Positions 8,470 to 16,321 of a stretch of DNA of 38,782 nucleotides are shown piece after piece (position 1 is the stretch's first letter; each line of letters starts with the position of its first letter). Origin of the DNA: Acidobacteriaceae bacterium (GTDB lineage Bacteria > Acidobacteriota > Terriglobia > Terriglobales > Acidobacteriaceae); the NCBI GenBank assembly GCA_003171315.1, contig PMYE01000139.1:1-38782 (forward strand), in the 5' to 3' direction. The position numbers and the translations under genes are program-made. The notes under the pieces were generated by a model. The model had not been told where the DNA came from. It saw only the letters and a list, made by a program, of their open reading frames with translations, and ran no database searches.

Positions 8470-8967
8470 ATGAAGAAACCGAATTCATCGATGCAACTGA
8501 CGCGCGCCGCCGACTATGCCGTCCGCGTGATGATTCAGTTGGCCGTGCTGCCGTCCAAGGGGCGCGTCTCGCTTCCCGCGCTGGCCCAGGCCACAGGCGC
8601 TCCGGAAAGTTTCCTGTCCAAGGTATTGCAGGCTCTGGCGCGTGCCGGGCTCATTACCTCGCAGCGCGGCCAGTCGGGCGGTTTTCGCATTACACAACGC
8701 GGCCGCGATGCGTCGATGCGCGATGTGGTTGAGGCCATCGACGGTTCCATCAGTCTCAACATCTGCCTCGTGCACGGCCGCTCCTGCCCCAGGAAGGCGC
8801 GCTGTCCGGCGCATCCGGTTTGGGCCAAAGCGCAGCAGGCCATGCTGGAGGTCCTCTCCAGCGCTTCCATCGCCGCCATGGCAGTCCAGGCATCGCCGGC
8901 CAAGCCAGGCCATTCCGCCAGCGGCGCGCATGCCCTCCAGGTCGCAGCGAACCCGGCCCGGCGATAG
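8470..8967 (+). CDS. Rrf2-family transcriptional regulator with three Cys
   Basis: The protein (165 aa from the ATG at 8470; an internal ATG at 8491 would give 158 aa) opens with MQLTRAADYAVRVMIQLA, the signature of Rrf2-type winged-helix regulators. SLPALAQATGAPESFLSKVLQ is the helix-turn-helix, and a wing with SQRGQSGGFRI follows. Three cysteines (in ICLVHGRSCPRKARC) sit in the loop where IscR, NsrR and RirA hold their Fe-S cluster, so it probably senses iron, nitric oxide or redox state. The last ~35 residues are low in complexity. It precedes the thiamine operon but is separated from it by the riboswitch, so regulation of that operon is not implied. Confidence 0.9.
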   Translation: MKKPNSSMQLTRAADYAVRVMIQLAVLPSKGRVSLPALAQATGAPESFLSKVLQALARAGLITSQRGQSGGFRITQRGRDASMRDVVEAIDGSISLNICLVHGRSCPRKARCPAHPVWAKAQQAMLEVLSSASIAAMAVQASPAKPGHSASGAHALQVAANPARR

Positions 8968-9011
8968 CCTTTCATCCAGCGCCCGTCCATTTGCCAATGC
9001 CAAGCCCGCGG

Positions 9012-9035
9012 TGTTTCAATCGTGTTATTGAAACA
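9012..9035 (+). promoter_or_regulatory. Hairpin at the 5' edge of the TPP riboswitch
   Basis: A perfect 9-bp stem pairs TGTTTCAAT (9012-9020) with ATTGAAACA (9027-9035), loop CGTGTT. Its right arm overlaps the expected 5' strand of riboswitch stem P1, and its sequence can also pair with the ribosome-site hairpin 125 bases downstream. Confidence 0.6.
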
Positions 9036-9110
9036 GGGGTGCTCCACGCGAGTGGGGCTGAGAAATACCCTCGAACCCGATCCGGATAATACCGGCGTGG
9101 GAAGTTTTCT
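9031..9110 (+). promoter_or_regulatory. TPP riboswitch (THI element)
   Basis: The order of conserved blocks is that of the thiamine-pyrophosphate aptamer: GGGGTGC (9036-9042), a short variable P3 stem TCCAC-GCGA-GTGGG, CTGAGAAATACCC (9058-9070, the pyrimidine-binding block), then GAACCCGATCCGGATAAT and ACCGGCGTGGGAAG (the pyrophosphate-binding half, ending near 9104). One change from consensus is C for T in ACC[T]GAT. P1 can form from AAAC (9031-9034) with GTTT (9104-9107). It lies about 85 bases upstream of the TonB receptor start and implies repression of the downstream genes when thiamine pyrophosphate is plentiful. Confidence 0.95.
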
Positions 9111-9154
9111 TCGACCGAGCGGCATTCTTCCTCACCTCACTTCGCGGCACAAGC

Positions 9155-9187
9155 TCCTTTGTTTCATTTGAGCTCTGAAACAAAGGA
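9155..9187 (+). promoter_or_regulatory. Hairpin masking the ribosome-binding site of the TonB receptor gene
   Basis: TCCTTTGTTTCA (9155-9166) pairs perfectly over 12 bp with TGAAACAAAGGA (9176-9187), loop of 9. The AAAGGA at 9182-9187 is the ribosome site of the ATG at 9193, so the folded hairpin would block translation. No T-run follows, so this looks like a translational expression platform rather than a terminator. Confidence 0.8.
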
Positions 9188-9192
9188 TTTCC

Positions 9193-11664
9193 ATGCCCGC
9201 AGCCGCAGCCACCGTCATAGCCCGCATTTCGTCGTCACCCTCCGGCCGCACCTGCAGGTCACCGATTAAGAGCCTCTTGCTAGCCTCCTGCCTTGCCTTG
9301 CCGCTCCGCGCCCAAACCGCTCCGCAGACGGCGACACTTCCCGCTCCGGCTCCGGAAGCCGGCGCACATACGCCAGCTCCTGCGCAGCAAAAACCCGCTC
9401 CCGTCACCACCACGGTCGTCGTCCACGGCGAAGTGGAAGACAACTATCTTCCCGAGTCCGCCACGGTCGGAAGCTTAACCAGCGTGCCCATTAAGAACTT
9501 GCCGCTCGCCGTCTCCATCGTCACCCGCGACCTGCTCAACGACCAGGTTTCGCGCCTGCTCTCCGACGTGGTCCAGAACGACGCCTCCGTCGGCGACGAC
9601 TACGTGCCCGTGGGCTACTACGGCGATTACCAGATTCGCGGATTCCCGATCGATCTTGCCACCGGACTTGAAATCAACGGCATGACCATCGCCGGCGAGC
9701 AGGATGTTCCGCTGGAAAACAAGGAGGCCGTCGAGTTTCTCAGGGGCATTGCCGCCGTAGAGAGCGGCGTGGCTTCTGCCGGCGGCCTCATCGACTACGT
9801 GACCAAGCGCCCGGCCAACATTGGGGCCGCCGACTTCGCCACCGATCATCGCGGCACGGCTTACGGCGCGGTCGACCTCGGCCATCTCTTCGGCGGCCGC
9901 AAACAGGTGGGCGCGCGCGTGAACCTCGCCGGCGAGCGCATCGTTCCCTACATGAACTCGACCAACGGGTGGCGCGCGGCGGGCGCTGGCGCAGCCGACT
10001 GGAAGCTGACCCCGGCAACGACTCTCAAGGGCGACTTCGAGTACCAGCACAAAACCGAGCGCGACGGCAGCGGCTATCAACTGCTCGGCGGCACAACCCT
10101 GCCCGACATCACCCGCATCTACCGCTCGACTATGCTGGGCGATCAGCCCTGGGGCCCTCCCGACACCTATGACACTTTCAACACGAACGCACGCCTCGAC
10201 CATTCCTTCTCGCCCTCGTGGGTCGCCTTCGCCGCCGCCAGCCTCAGCCACTCGCTCATCCAGGACAATGTGCTCTATGTGTATGGCTGCTATTACGAGG
10301 CCGAGTGCAACACCGGCTCGGCTCCTTACCCATTCTTCTTTGCGCCCGACGGAACCTACGACATCTACGACTATCGCGATCCCAACGAGCTGCGCATCGA
10401 CGCCGAGGCTGAAGCCATGATCACCGGCCACATCCGCACCGGCGCCATCACGCAGGACGTGACTGCCGGCGTCGCCGTCTTTCTGCGCACGGTGCAGCAG
10501 CCCGGCTTCTATACGGCCACAAATCCCTATTCACCCGACGGCGTAGTGCAGGACGGAGCCGTCTACACCTACGTCGGTTCGGCAAACATCTACCAGCCCA
10601 TTGCGACCCTTCCACCGCCCGGCGACCCGAATTCGCTCGAGAGTACGCTCCAATCCGCCGGTCCACGCCGCCTCTGGGAAGACAGCCACCAATCCTCCGC
10701 CGTCGTTCAGGACCGCGTGCATCTTCCCGGCCGCATCCAGATCATCGCGGGCGGTCGTTACGACTCATTACGCGACCACAACTACTCGGCCTACGCAAGC
10801 TGTAGCGATCCAACCGAACTGGATCCATCGACCGTGACCAATCCAAATCCCTGCGCTCCTGAGCCTTCCGACAAGCCCGTCTGGCTGCCGCAATTCGCCG
10901 TCACCTACAGCCCCATCCCGAACCTCACCCTCTACTCGAACTACGGGGTCATGCTCTCACTTGGTCCGCAGGGGCCCTTCTGGACCGACAACGGCAGCCA
11001 GTTCCTCGCACCGTTCTTCACGCGCCAGGCTGAAGTTGGCGCTAAGTACGAACCCGGCCAGCGCATTCTGCTCACCACCGCGTTCTTCCACATGCGCGCG
11101 CCGTTCTTCTATCCCAAAATCCTTGCCGCTGCCGACAGCAATTATCCGGCATGTGCATTTGATCCCACAGCGCCGGCAAATCTCTGCTTCGAATCCGAGG
11201 GCCGCGAAACGCACAACGGCGTCGAGCTCAACGCCGAAGGCAAAGCCGCCAACTGGCTACGCCTGAACGGTTCGGCCGCGGCCATGAACGCCGTCTCCAC
11301 CAACACCGGCACGCCGTCTTTTGACAACAAGCAAGTGATCAACGTGCCGCGCCTGCACACCAACGTGTTTGCCGATCTTACCGTGCCCCGCATCCACGGC
11401 CTTCATCTGATGCCCGGCTGGAGCTACACCTCGCGCAAAGAGGCCACGCGCGACGATGCGGTCAGCGTGCCCAGCTACAACCTCTTCAACCTGGGCGCGC
11501 GCTACACGCCCGGCGGCGAGCAGGGCCACGTCACGTTCCACCTCTACGCGGACAACATCGGCAACAAGCGCTACTGGTCCGATACCGGCGCCAGTTACGG
11601 CGACACCTTTGTCTGGCTGGGCGCGCCGCCGACTGTGCGGCTCTCAGCGCACTACACGTTCTAG
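9193..11664 (+). CDS. TonB-dependent outer-membrane receptor, predicted thiamine transporter
   Basis: This 823-residue protein has a signal-peptide-like segment (SPIKSLLLASCLALPLRAQ, about 23-41), a Pro/Ala-rich linker, and a plug domain starting near residue 80. The plug includes LPLAVSIVTRDLLNDQVSRL, YQIRGFPIDLATGLEINGM and VEFLRGIAAVESGVASAGG, followed by LIDYVTKRPA. A long beta-barrel follows and ends in the required C-terminal aromatic (RLSAHYTF). The plug style resembles siderophore-type receptors. The upstream TPP riboswitch and the downstream PnuT-like permease argue that the ligand is thiamine or a precursor; TPP-regulated TonB receptors are established in Bacteroidetes. The ATG at 9193 has AAAGGA 5 bases upstream. 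The substrate is inferred, not seen. Confidence 0.93.
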   Translation: MPAAAATVIARISSSPSGRTCRSPIKSLLLASCLALPLRAQTAPQTATLPAPAPEAGAHTPAPAQQKPAPVTTTVVVHGEVEDNYLPESATVGSLTSVPIKNLPLAVSIVTRDLLNDQVSRLLSDVVQNDASVGDDYVPVGYYGDYQIRGFPIDLATGLEINGMTIAGEQDVPLENKEAVEFLRGIAAVESGVASAGGLIDYVTKRPANIGAADFATDHRGTAYGAVDLGHLFGGRKQVGARVNLAGERIVPYMNSTNGWRAAGAGAADWKLTPATTLKGDFEYQHKTERDGSGYQLLGGTTLPDITRIYRSTMLGDQPWGPPDTYDTFNTNARLDHSFSPSWVAFAAASLSHSLIQDNVLYVYGCYYEAECNTGSAPYPFFFAPDGTYDIYDYRDPNELRIDAEAEAMITGHIRTGAITQDVTAGVAVFLRTVQQPGFYTATNPYSPDGVVQDGAVYTYVGSANIYQPIATLPPPGDPNSLESTLQSAGPRRLWEDSHQSSAVVQDRVHLPGRIQIIAGGRYDSLRDHNYSAYASCSDPTELDPSTVTNPNPCAPEPSDKPVWLPQFAVTYSPIPNLTLYSNYGVMLSLGPQGPFWTDNGSQFLAPFFTRQAEVGAKYEPGQRILLTTAFFHMRAPFFYPKILAAADSNYPACAFDPTAPANLCFESEGRETHNGVELNAEGKAANWLRLNGSAAAMNAVSTNTGTPSFDNKQVINVPRLHTNVFADLTVPRIHGLHLMPGWSYTSRKEATRDDAVSVPSYNLFNLGARYTPGGEQGHVTFHLYADNIGNKRYWSDTGASYGDTFVWLGAPPTVRLSAHYTF

Positions 11665-11666
11665 CA

Positions 11667-11753
11667 GCCCGCATAGCGGGCAAAAGAAGGTAGCCCCAGG
11701 CGCGAGCCTGGGGATGTGACATGGTATTCAACGTACAGCCCGCTTGAGCGGGC
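11667..11753. repeat. Three consecutive palindromes between receptor and kinase genes
   Basis: Hairpin 1 is GCCCGC/GCGGGC (11667-11681). Hairpin 2 is CCCCAGGC/GCCTGGGG (11694-11713). Hairpin 3 is GCCCGCT/AGCGGGC (11738-11753). The first and third share their stem sequence. They may be a REP-like cluster that tunes mRNA stability or partial termination inside the operon. Confidence 0.75.
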
Positions 11754-11779
11754 GTAAGATCGGGAAGCAGTTCGCACGG

Positions 11780-13012
11780 ATGAGCGCAATACCCAAAGCG
11801 CACGGTATGGACGGCACGCTGGTCGAGCCCGACTGGCCGCCGCTCACGCTTGCCGAGCTTCGCTTGCTTCTGCGTCAATTTCCCGGGATCGGCGAGCCCA
11901 CGCGCATCCTCTCCGTCAGCCCGCGCCCCTTCTCCGCGGCTGGTGTCGTCGCCACGCGCAACGGCCGGGGCCCCCACGGACAGGCCTTCGTCCCTGGGGT
12001 GGAGTGTCGCGTATTCGTCAAGCGCCATCACCGCGCCGTGCGCGATCGCGACGGATTGCTCGAAGAGCACCGCTTTCTCTCGCATTTGCTGGCGCGCGGC
12101 GTGCCCGTGCCGCATGTCCTTGCTTCTGCGGCCGGAGAAACAGCCATCGCAATGGGCGAATGGACCTGCGAGGTGCACGAGATTCCGCTGGGCGTCGATC
12201 TTTACGAGGACGCGATCTCCTGGACGCCATTTCGCAGCGCGGCCCACGCGCATTCTGCGGGCGCCGCGCTCGCGCGTCTCCATCTTGCCGCACAAGACTT
12301 CACAGCCCCGCGCCGCATGCCCCGCCCGCTCGTCGCCGGCTTCACCATCTTCGCCGCAAAAGACCCCGCTGCAGCGCTTCATCGCTATCTCTCCGCGCGT
12401 CGGTCACTTTCCACGCAGAACGCCGTGCGCGCCTGTGCCGAGCGCGCCCTCGAACTGCTCGCGCCCTTTCATGCCGAGCTTGCGCCGCTTTTGCCTGCGC
12501 TCGATCCACTCTGGACGCACAACGACCTCCACGCCTCGAATCTCTTCTGGGGCGATGCCGGCCCCAACGCCGATCTTGCGGCGCGCGCTACGGCCATCAT
12601 CGACTTTGGCCTCGCCGACCGCACCAACGCCGTGCACGACATCGCTCACGCGATTGAACGCAACATCGTCGAGTGGCTTGTCCTCGTCAAAGATCCCGCG
12701 CACCCGGACGATGTGCCTATCCACTTTAACCATCTTCAGGCGCTTCTCGACGGCTACGAATCCGTCCGCCCGCTTTCGCGCGAAGAATCGGCTGCGCTCG
12801 CACCGATGACCGCCCTCTGCCACGCCGAGTTCGCTCTCTCCGAGGCCGATTATTTTCTCGGCATTCTGCATTCCGAAGAGAAGGCCGCCATGGCCTACGA
12901 CGGCTGGCTCGTTGGCCACGCCCACTGGTTTCATGGCACAGCCGGCAGCGCTCTTCTCGATGCGCTGCGCCGCCGCGCCGCGCGGCCTCCACAAGGGACG
13001 GCCCGGCCATGA
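11780..13012 (+). CDS. APH-fold phosphotransferase, candidate thiamine kinase
   Basis: The protein has the aminoglycoside/choline-kinase fold. A Lys-containing N-lobe strand (VECRVFVKRHHRAVRDRDGLLEEH) is followed by a Brenner motif with catalytic Asp249 in THNDLHASNLFWG and a metal-binding Asp275 in IIDFGLADR. This fold includes ThiK (YcfN), which phosphorylates thiamine. Here the gene sits between a riboswitch-controlled receptor and a PnuT-like permease and overlaps the permease start by ATGA. Phosphorylating thiamine after uptake would trap it, so a thiamine kinase role is a reasonable inference. The ATG at 11780 (410 aa) is my choice; ATG 11807 is also possible. The upstream TTG frame overlaps a palindrome and is unlikely. 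Confidence 0.88.
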   Translation: MSAIPKAHGMDGTLVEPDWPPLTLAELRLLLRQFPGIGEPTRILSVSPRPFSAAGVVATRNGRGPHGQAFVPGVECRVFVKRHHRAVRDRDGLLEEHRFLSHLLARGVPVPHVLASAAGETAIAMGEWTCEVHEIPLGVDLYEDAISWTPFRSAAHAHSAGAALARLHLAAQDFTAPRRMPRPLVAGFTIFAAKDPAAALHRYLSARRSLSTQNAVRACAERALELLAPFHAELAPLLPALDPLWTHNDLHASNLFWGDAGPNADLAARATAIIDFGLADRTNAVHDIAHAIERNIVEWLVLVKDPAHPDDVPIHFNHLQALLDGYESVRPLSREESAALAPMTALCHAEFALSEADYFLGILHSEEKAAMAYDGWLVGHAHWFHGTAGSALLDALRRRAARPPQGTARP

Positions 13013-13620
13013 TCTGGACCGTGATCGCCGCCTACCTTGCTGCGCACGGACTTGAAGTAGCCGGCATGATGGCAACGGTGCTCGGCATCTGGCTCACTAC
13101 CAAACGCCTGCTCATCTGCTGGCCAGTCATCCTGCTCGCCGACTTTCTGTACCTCGCGGTCTTCTACCGGTCCAGGCTCTTCTCGGATGCGCTGCTGCAG
13201 GTATTCTTCGTTGTGTTCACGGTCTACGGCTGGTGGAACTGGTGGCGCGGCGTACGTGCCGAAGGCGAAGTGCGCGTGGCGCCGCTCGGCGTGCAGGCCT
13301 GCATTGTGGCCCTTGTTGCGGGCGCTTTCGGCAGTTTGCTTCTGGGCCGCGCGATGCTCTGGCTCAGCGGCATACTGCATATTACCGTGGCATTGCCGCA
13401 CCTAGATGCCATGCTCACTAGCTACTCGCTCGTCGCCAGCTGGTGGGGAGCGCGCAAGCACATCGCCAACTGGTGGCTTTGGATTGTCGTGGACCTGATT
13501 TACATCGGCGAATACATCTACAAGGATCTTCTGCTCACGGCCTTGCTCTACGCGGGGCTGGTTGCGCTGGCCGTGCTCGGCCTGCGCGAATGGCGCCGGT
13601 CCGCGCCGGCGGCCGCTTAA
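13009..13620 (+). CDS. pnuT: PnuC-family vitamin permease, probably thiamine (PnuT)
   Basis: This 203-residue integral membrane protein has about seven hydrophobic segments. It shows the PnuC-family aromatic clusters VYGWWNWWRG (about 73-82), SWWGARKHIANWWLWIVVDL and YIYKDLLLTALLY. PnuC-type permeases move unphosphorylated vitamins by facilitated diffusion and depend on a cytoplasmic kinase for trapping. The ATG overlaps the kinase stop as ATGA, implying translational coupling. The TPP riboswitch upstream of the operon points to thiamine rather than nicotinamide riboside, hence PnuT. Its stop overlaps the stop of the convergent dehydrogenase gene in the palindrome TTAA. Confidence 0.9.
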   Translation: MIWTVIAAYLAAHGLEVAGMMATVLGIWLTTKRLLICWPVILLADFLYLAVFYRSRLFSDALLQVFFVVFTVYGWWNWWRGVRAEGEVRVAPLGVQACIVALVAGAFGSLLLGRAMLWLSGILHITVALPHLDAMLTSYSLVASWWGARKHIANWWLWIVVDLIYIGEYIYKDLLLTALLYAGLVALAVLGLREWRRSAPAAA

Positions 13621-14630
13621 ACGGCAGCCTGAACCACGTTCTTGAGCGGCTCACCGCTCATATATCGCCGCAGCTCATCGGCGACGACGCGCAGTGCGCG
13701 CGGCGCAAACTGTGGTGTCGAGGCGGCGACGTGCGGCGTGAGCAGAAGATTCGGGCATCTCCATAGCGGGTGGCCTTCGGGCAATGGCTCAGGTTCTGTC
13801 ACGTCCAGCGCGGCGCGAATCCGCCCCGAATTCAGTGCTTCCACCAGCGCATCGGTATCCACGACCGGTCCGCGAGCGGCATTCACCAGCAGCGTGCCTT
13901 GCCGCATCAGAGCGAGCTGGCGGCGGCCGATCAGCCCTCGCGATTCCGGAGTGGAAGGAAGGATCAAAACCACCACCTCGGCCTGCGGGAGCAAGCTGTC
14001 GAGCTCGCCAACGGCGTGCACTATGGGTTCGGTACGCGCCCGGCGCGCCACGCGCAGCAACCTCACGTCGAACGGCGTCAGCAATCGCTCGATCTCCTTA
14101 CCGATCGCGCCGTACCCAACCAGCAGCACCGTTTTGCCGGTCAACTCTTCCTGCAAAACCGGCGGATACATCGCGCGTTTGTCGCCAGTGATCGCCGCGT
14201 AGTGCGCGCTGGCCTCGAAACGGCGCTTCCACGCGCCCGACCTTTGAATATCGAGATACAGCGGAAAGTACTTCAGCATTGCCAGAATGGCCGCCAGCGT
14301 CCACTCCGCCGTGGGGATATTGTGCGCGCCATGTGCATTGCAGATGGTTGCGTGCGGCCCCACCGTCCCGGGAATCCACTCCGTTCCCGCCATCATCGAG
14401 AGCACCAGCTTCACGCCGTGCAGCTTCGGCCATACGCGCATGGCGTGCGTCGGATAGGGATCGGGAATCCAGACATCGATCTCGACATCTCGATCCATTT
14501 TGTCCGACACCGGGATCAGCTCGATTCCTTCGGGAAAATCGCGGAACAAATCGGCTGACAATACGGCTGGATATCCGACGCGAAGCATGGGGTTCTTGAG
14601 CCCAACCGGCTGCGGGCTCCTCGATTCCAT
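13617..14630 (-). CDS. D-2-hydroxyacid dehydrogenase, NAD(P)-dependent
   Basis: The 337-residue protein shows the D-isomer-specific 2-hydroxyacid dehydrogenase pattern. The nucleotide motif is VGYGAIGKEIERL (GxGxxG at 172-177). The catalytic Arg253 lies in NAARGPVVDTDAL, the acidic residue in ALDVTEPEPLPEGHPLW (Glu279 or Glu281), and His300 in LTPHVAAS. Members reduce 2-keto acids such as glyoxylate, hydroxypyruvate or pyruvate; the substrate cannot be told from the sequence. The ATG at 14630 has GGAG 5 bases upstream; ATG 14588 is a shorter alternative. It is convergent with the thiamine operon and probably transcribed alone. Confidence 0.92.
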   Translation of the reverse strand: MESRSPQPVGLKNPMLRVGYPAVLSADLFRDFPEGIELIPVSDKMDRDVEIDVWIPDPYPTHAMRVWPKLHGVKLVLSMMAGTEWIPGTVGPHATICNAHGAHNIPTAEWTLAAILAMLKYFPLYLDIQRSGAWKRRFEASAHYAAITGDKRAMYPPVLQEELTGKTVLLVGYGAIGKEIERLLTPFDVRLLRVARRARTEPIVHAVGELDSLLPQAEVVVLILPSTPESRGLIGRRQLALMRQGTLLVNAARGPVVDTDALVEALNSGRIRAALDVTEPEPLPEGHPLWRCPNLLLTPHVAASTPQFAPRALRVVADELRRYMSGEPLKNVVQAAV

Positions 14631-14736
14631 GCTACTCCAGGCCTTGTCCCGCCATGCTCATGGCAGTCGCCTTCATTCACGCTCGCCAATCAGAGACGTG
14701 AAATGGGTCACGGAACGCCGGCCTTACGGCCGCTAT

Positions 14737-14851
14737 AGCGGGTCTCCTGCAGGTGTAGACCAAGGCACAATCGCTAAGTGGCTTTTTCATCAAGAAAAAG
14801 CCACCTTGAATTCTGTCCGAAATGGCTCATCGTTGCAGGAGAACCGCCGCT
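14737..14851 (-). repeat. MITE-like palindromic element, family B, copy 1
   Basis: The 115-base element has imperfect terminal inverted repeats (AGCGGGTCTCCTGCA at the left; the right end read on the other strand is AGCGGCGGTTCTCCTGCA). It has an internal perfect 11-bp hairpin, GTGGCTTTTTC (14778-14788) with GAAAAAGCCAC (14794-14804). About 92 bases (14735-14826) match 23914-24004 in inverted orientation with three differences, and 14832-14849 matches 23776-23793. It ends 20 bases beyond the hisA stop. Confidence 0.85.
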
Positions 14852-14870
14852 AGGGTGCTGACATCAGGAC

Positions 14871-15548
14871 TCACACTGCCAGCATCTCTGTGTACACTGC
14901 CATCCCCACCACGGCGTCCGCGCCCAAAGCATCCAGAGCATCCACTTCCTGCCGGCTGCGAATGCCGCCGGCGACAATGAGCTGCCGCTTTGTTAACGCG
15001 CGTAAGCGCGCCGCGGTTTCCGCTGGAAAGCCTTGCATTGTGCCTTCCATGTCGACGTGCGTGTAGAGGAACGCCGCGGCGTAGGGCTCAAGCTGCGGGA
15101 TCGCGTCATCGGGAGTCAGCTCCACCTGCGCCTTCCAGCCCTTCACCGCAATGCGCCCGTTTTTCGTATCGATCCCGGCGACAACGCGTTCTGCGCCCAC
15201 GGCCAGGGCGAGTTCGGCCGCGAAGTCCGTGTTGACCGCGCCTTCCGTCGAAAAAAGCGCTGAACCGATGATCACGCGTTTTGCGCCCGCATCCAGAACC
15301 TGCCGCGCGCGCTCGATGGAGTGAATTCCGCCGCCGGCCTGACAGGTCAACCGCCGCGCTATTTTGGCTACAAGAACGGAGTTCTCGCCCTGCCGCATCG
15401 CGGCGTCCAGGTCGATCAACTGCACCAACGGAAATTTCGAAAACTTCTCGATCCAGTACTCAAAATCGTCGAAGGCCAGGCGCAGCTTCTCACCCTGCAC
15501 AAGCTGCACGATGCGCCCGCCCATTAGATCGATCGAAGGAATCAGCAT
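14871..15548 (-). CDS. hisA: ProFAR isomerase
   Basis: HisA catalyses the Amadori rearrangement of ProFAR to PRFAR, the fourth step of histidine synthesis. The protein is a 225-residue (beta/alpha)8 barrel, slightly short for the family (about 240). The catalytic acids are Asp7 (IPSIDLMGG) and Asp127 (AGIDTKNG). The phosphate-binding loops are QAGGGI (70-75) and the late VAGGIRS. I chose the ATG at 15548, which overlaps the end of hisF; the longer open frame upstream is only hisF read in another frame. It is the last gene of the his operon. Confidence 0.96.
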   Translation of the reverse strand: MLIPSIDLMGGRIVQLVQGEKLRLAFDDFEYWIEKFSKFPLVQLIDLDAAMRQGENSVLVAKIARRLTCQAGGGIHSIERARQVLDAGAKRVIIGSALFSTEGAVNTDFAAELALAVGAERVVAGIDTKNGRIAVKGWKAQVELTPDDAIPQLEPYAAAFLYTHVDMEGTMQGFPAETAARLRALTKRQLIVAGGIRSRQEVDALDALGADAVVGMAVYTEMLAV

Positions 15549-16321
15549 GGCAGCCTCACTGGAACGCCAACTTCCGCTAGTTCTTCCTTGAGCGAACGTG
15601 AAGTGGAAACTCCGAAGTGAAAGATGCTGGCCGCAAGCGCCGCATCGGCTTTGCCGCGCGTGAACACGTCCACAAAGTGGGCCACCGTTCCCGCGCCGCC
15701 CGACGCGATGACGGGAATGCTCACCGCCTCGCTCACCGCCGCGGTCAATTCGCAGTCGAAGCCTGCGCGCGTCCCGTCCGAATCCATCGACGTCAGTAGA
15801 ATCTCGCCCGCGCCGCGCTGTTCGGCTTCGCGCGCCCACTCGACGACGGTTCGACCGACGGGGCGCCGGCCTCCGTGCACGTACACTTGCGCCCCGCGCA
15901 CCGGGTCGGCGGCCTTCGGATCGCGCCGCGCATCGATGGCGACTACAACCGCCTGCGCGCCGAAGCTGCTGCCGATGGCGCTGATCAGCGTAGGGTCGGC
16001 CAGCGCCGCCGAGTTGATGCTCACTTTGTCCGCGCCCGCCTCGAATACTTGCTCCGCGTCGCGCGCCGACTTGATGCCCCCGCCCACGCAGAACGGCACA
16101 AACAGATCGCGCGCCGTGCGCCGCACCGTGTCGAGCAGCGTCTGCCGTCCCTCATGCGTCGCTGTAATGTCCAGCAGCACAATCTCGTCCGCGCCCTCTT
16201 TCGCGTGCCGCGCCGCCTGGGTCGCCGGATCGCCCGCATCCACGAGATCGACAAACTGCACGCCTTTCACCACGCGGCCCGCATGCACGTCGAGGCAGGC
16301 GATGATGCGCTTGGTCAGCAT
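15542..16321 (-). CDS. hisF: Imidazole glycerol phosphate synthase, cyclase subunit
   Basis: HisF uses ammonia delivered by HisH to convert PRFAR to imidazole glycerol phosphate and AICAR. The 259-residue barrel starts with [20 protein letters not shown], with catalytic Asp11. The second catalytic residue is Asp130 in [10 protein letters not shown]. Phosphate loops are FCVGGGIKS (78-86) and [12 protein letters not shown] 15-residue stretch after Asp130 ([21 protein letters not shown]) is the flexible loop where HisF proteins vary. The gene overlaps hisH upstream by 7 bases and hisA downstream by 7 bases, as expected for a stoichiometric HisHF complex. Confidence 0.97.
   Translation of the reverse strand: MLTKRIIACLDVHAGRVVKGVQFVDLVDAGDPATQAARHAKEGADEIVLLDITATHEGRQTLLDTVRRTARDLFVPFCVGGGIKSARDAEQVFEAGADKVSINSAALADPTLISAIGSSFGAQAVVVAIDARRDPKAADPVRGAQVYVHGGRRPVGRTVVEWAREAEQRGAGEILLTSMDSDGTRAGFDCELTAAVSEAVSIPVIASGGAGTVAHFVDVFTRGKADAALAASIFHFGVSTSRSLKEELAEVGVPVRLPC

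Noticed and set aside
9475-10431. A 318-codon frame opposite the TonB receptor
   Set aside because: High-GC antisense shadow with Val/Gly/Ala-rich composition; the receptor on the plus strand has clear plug and barrel features.
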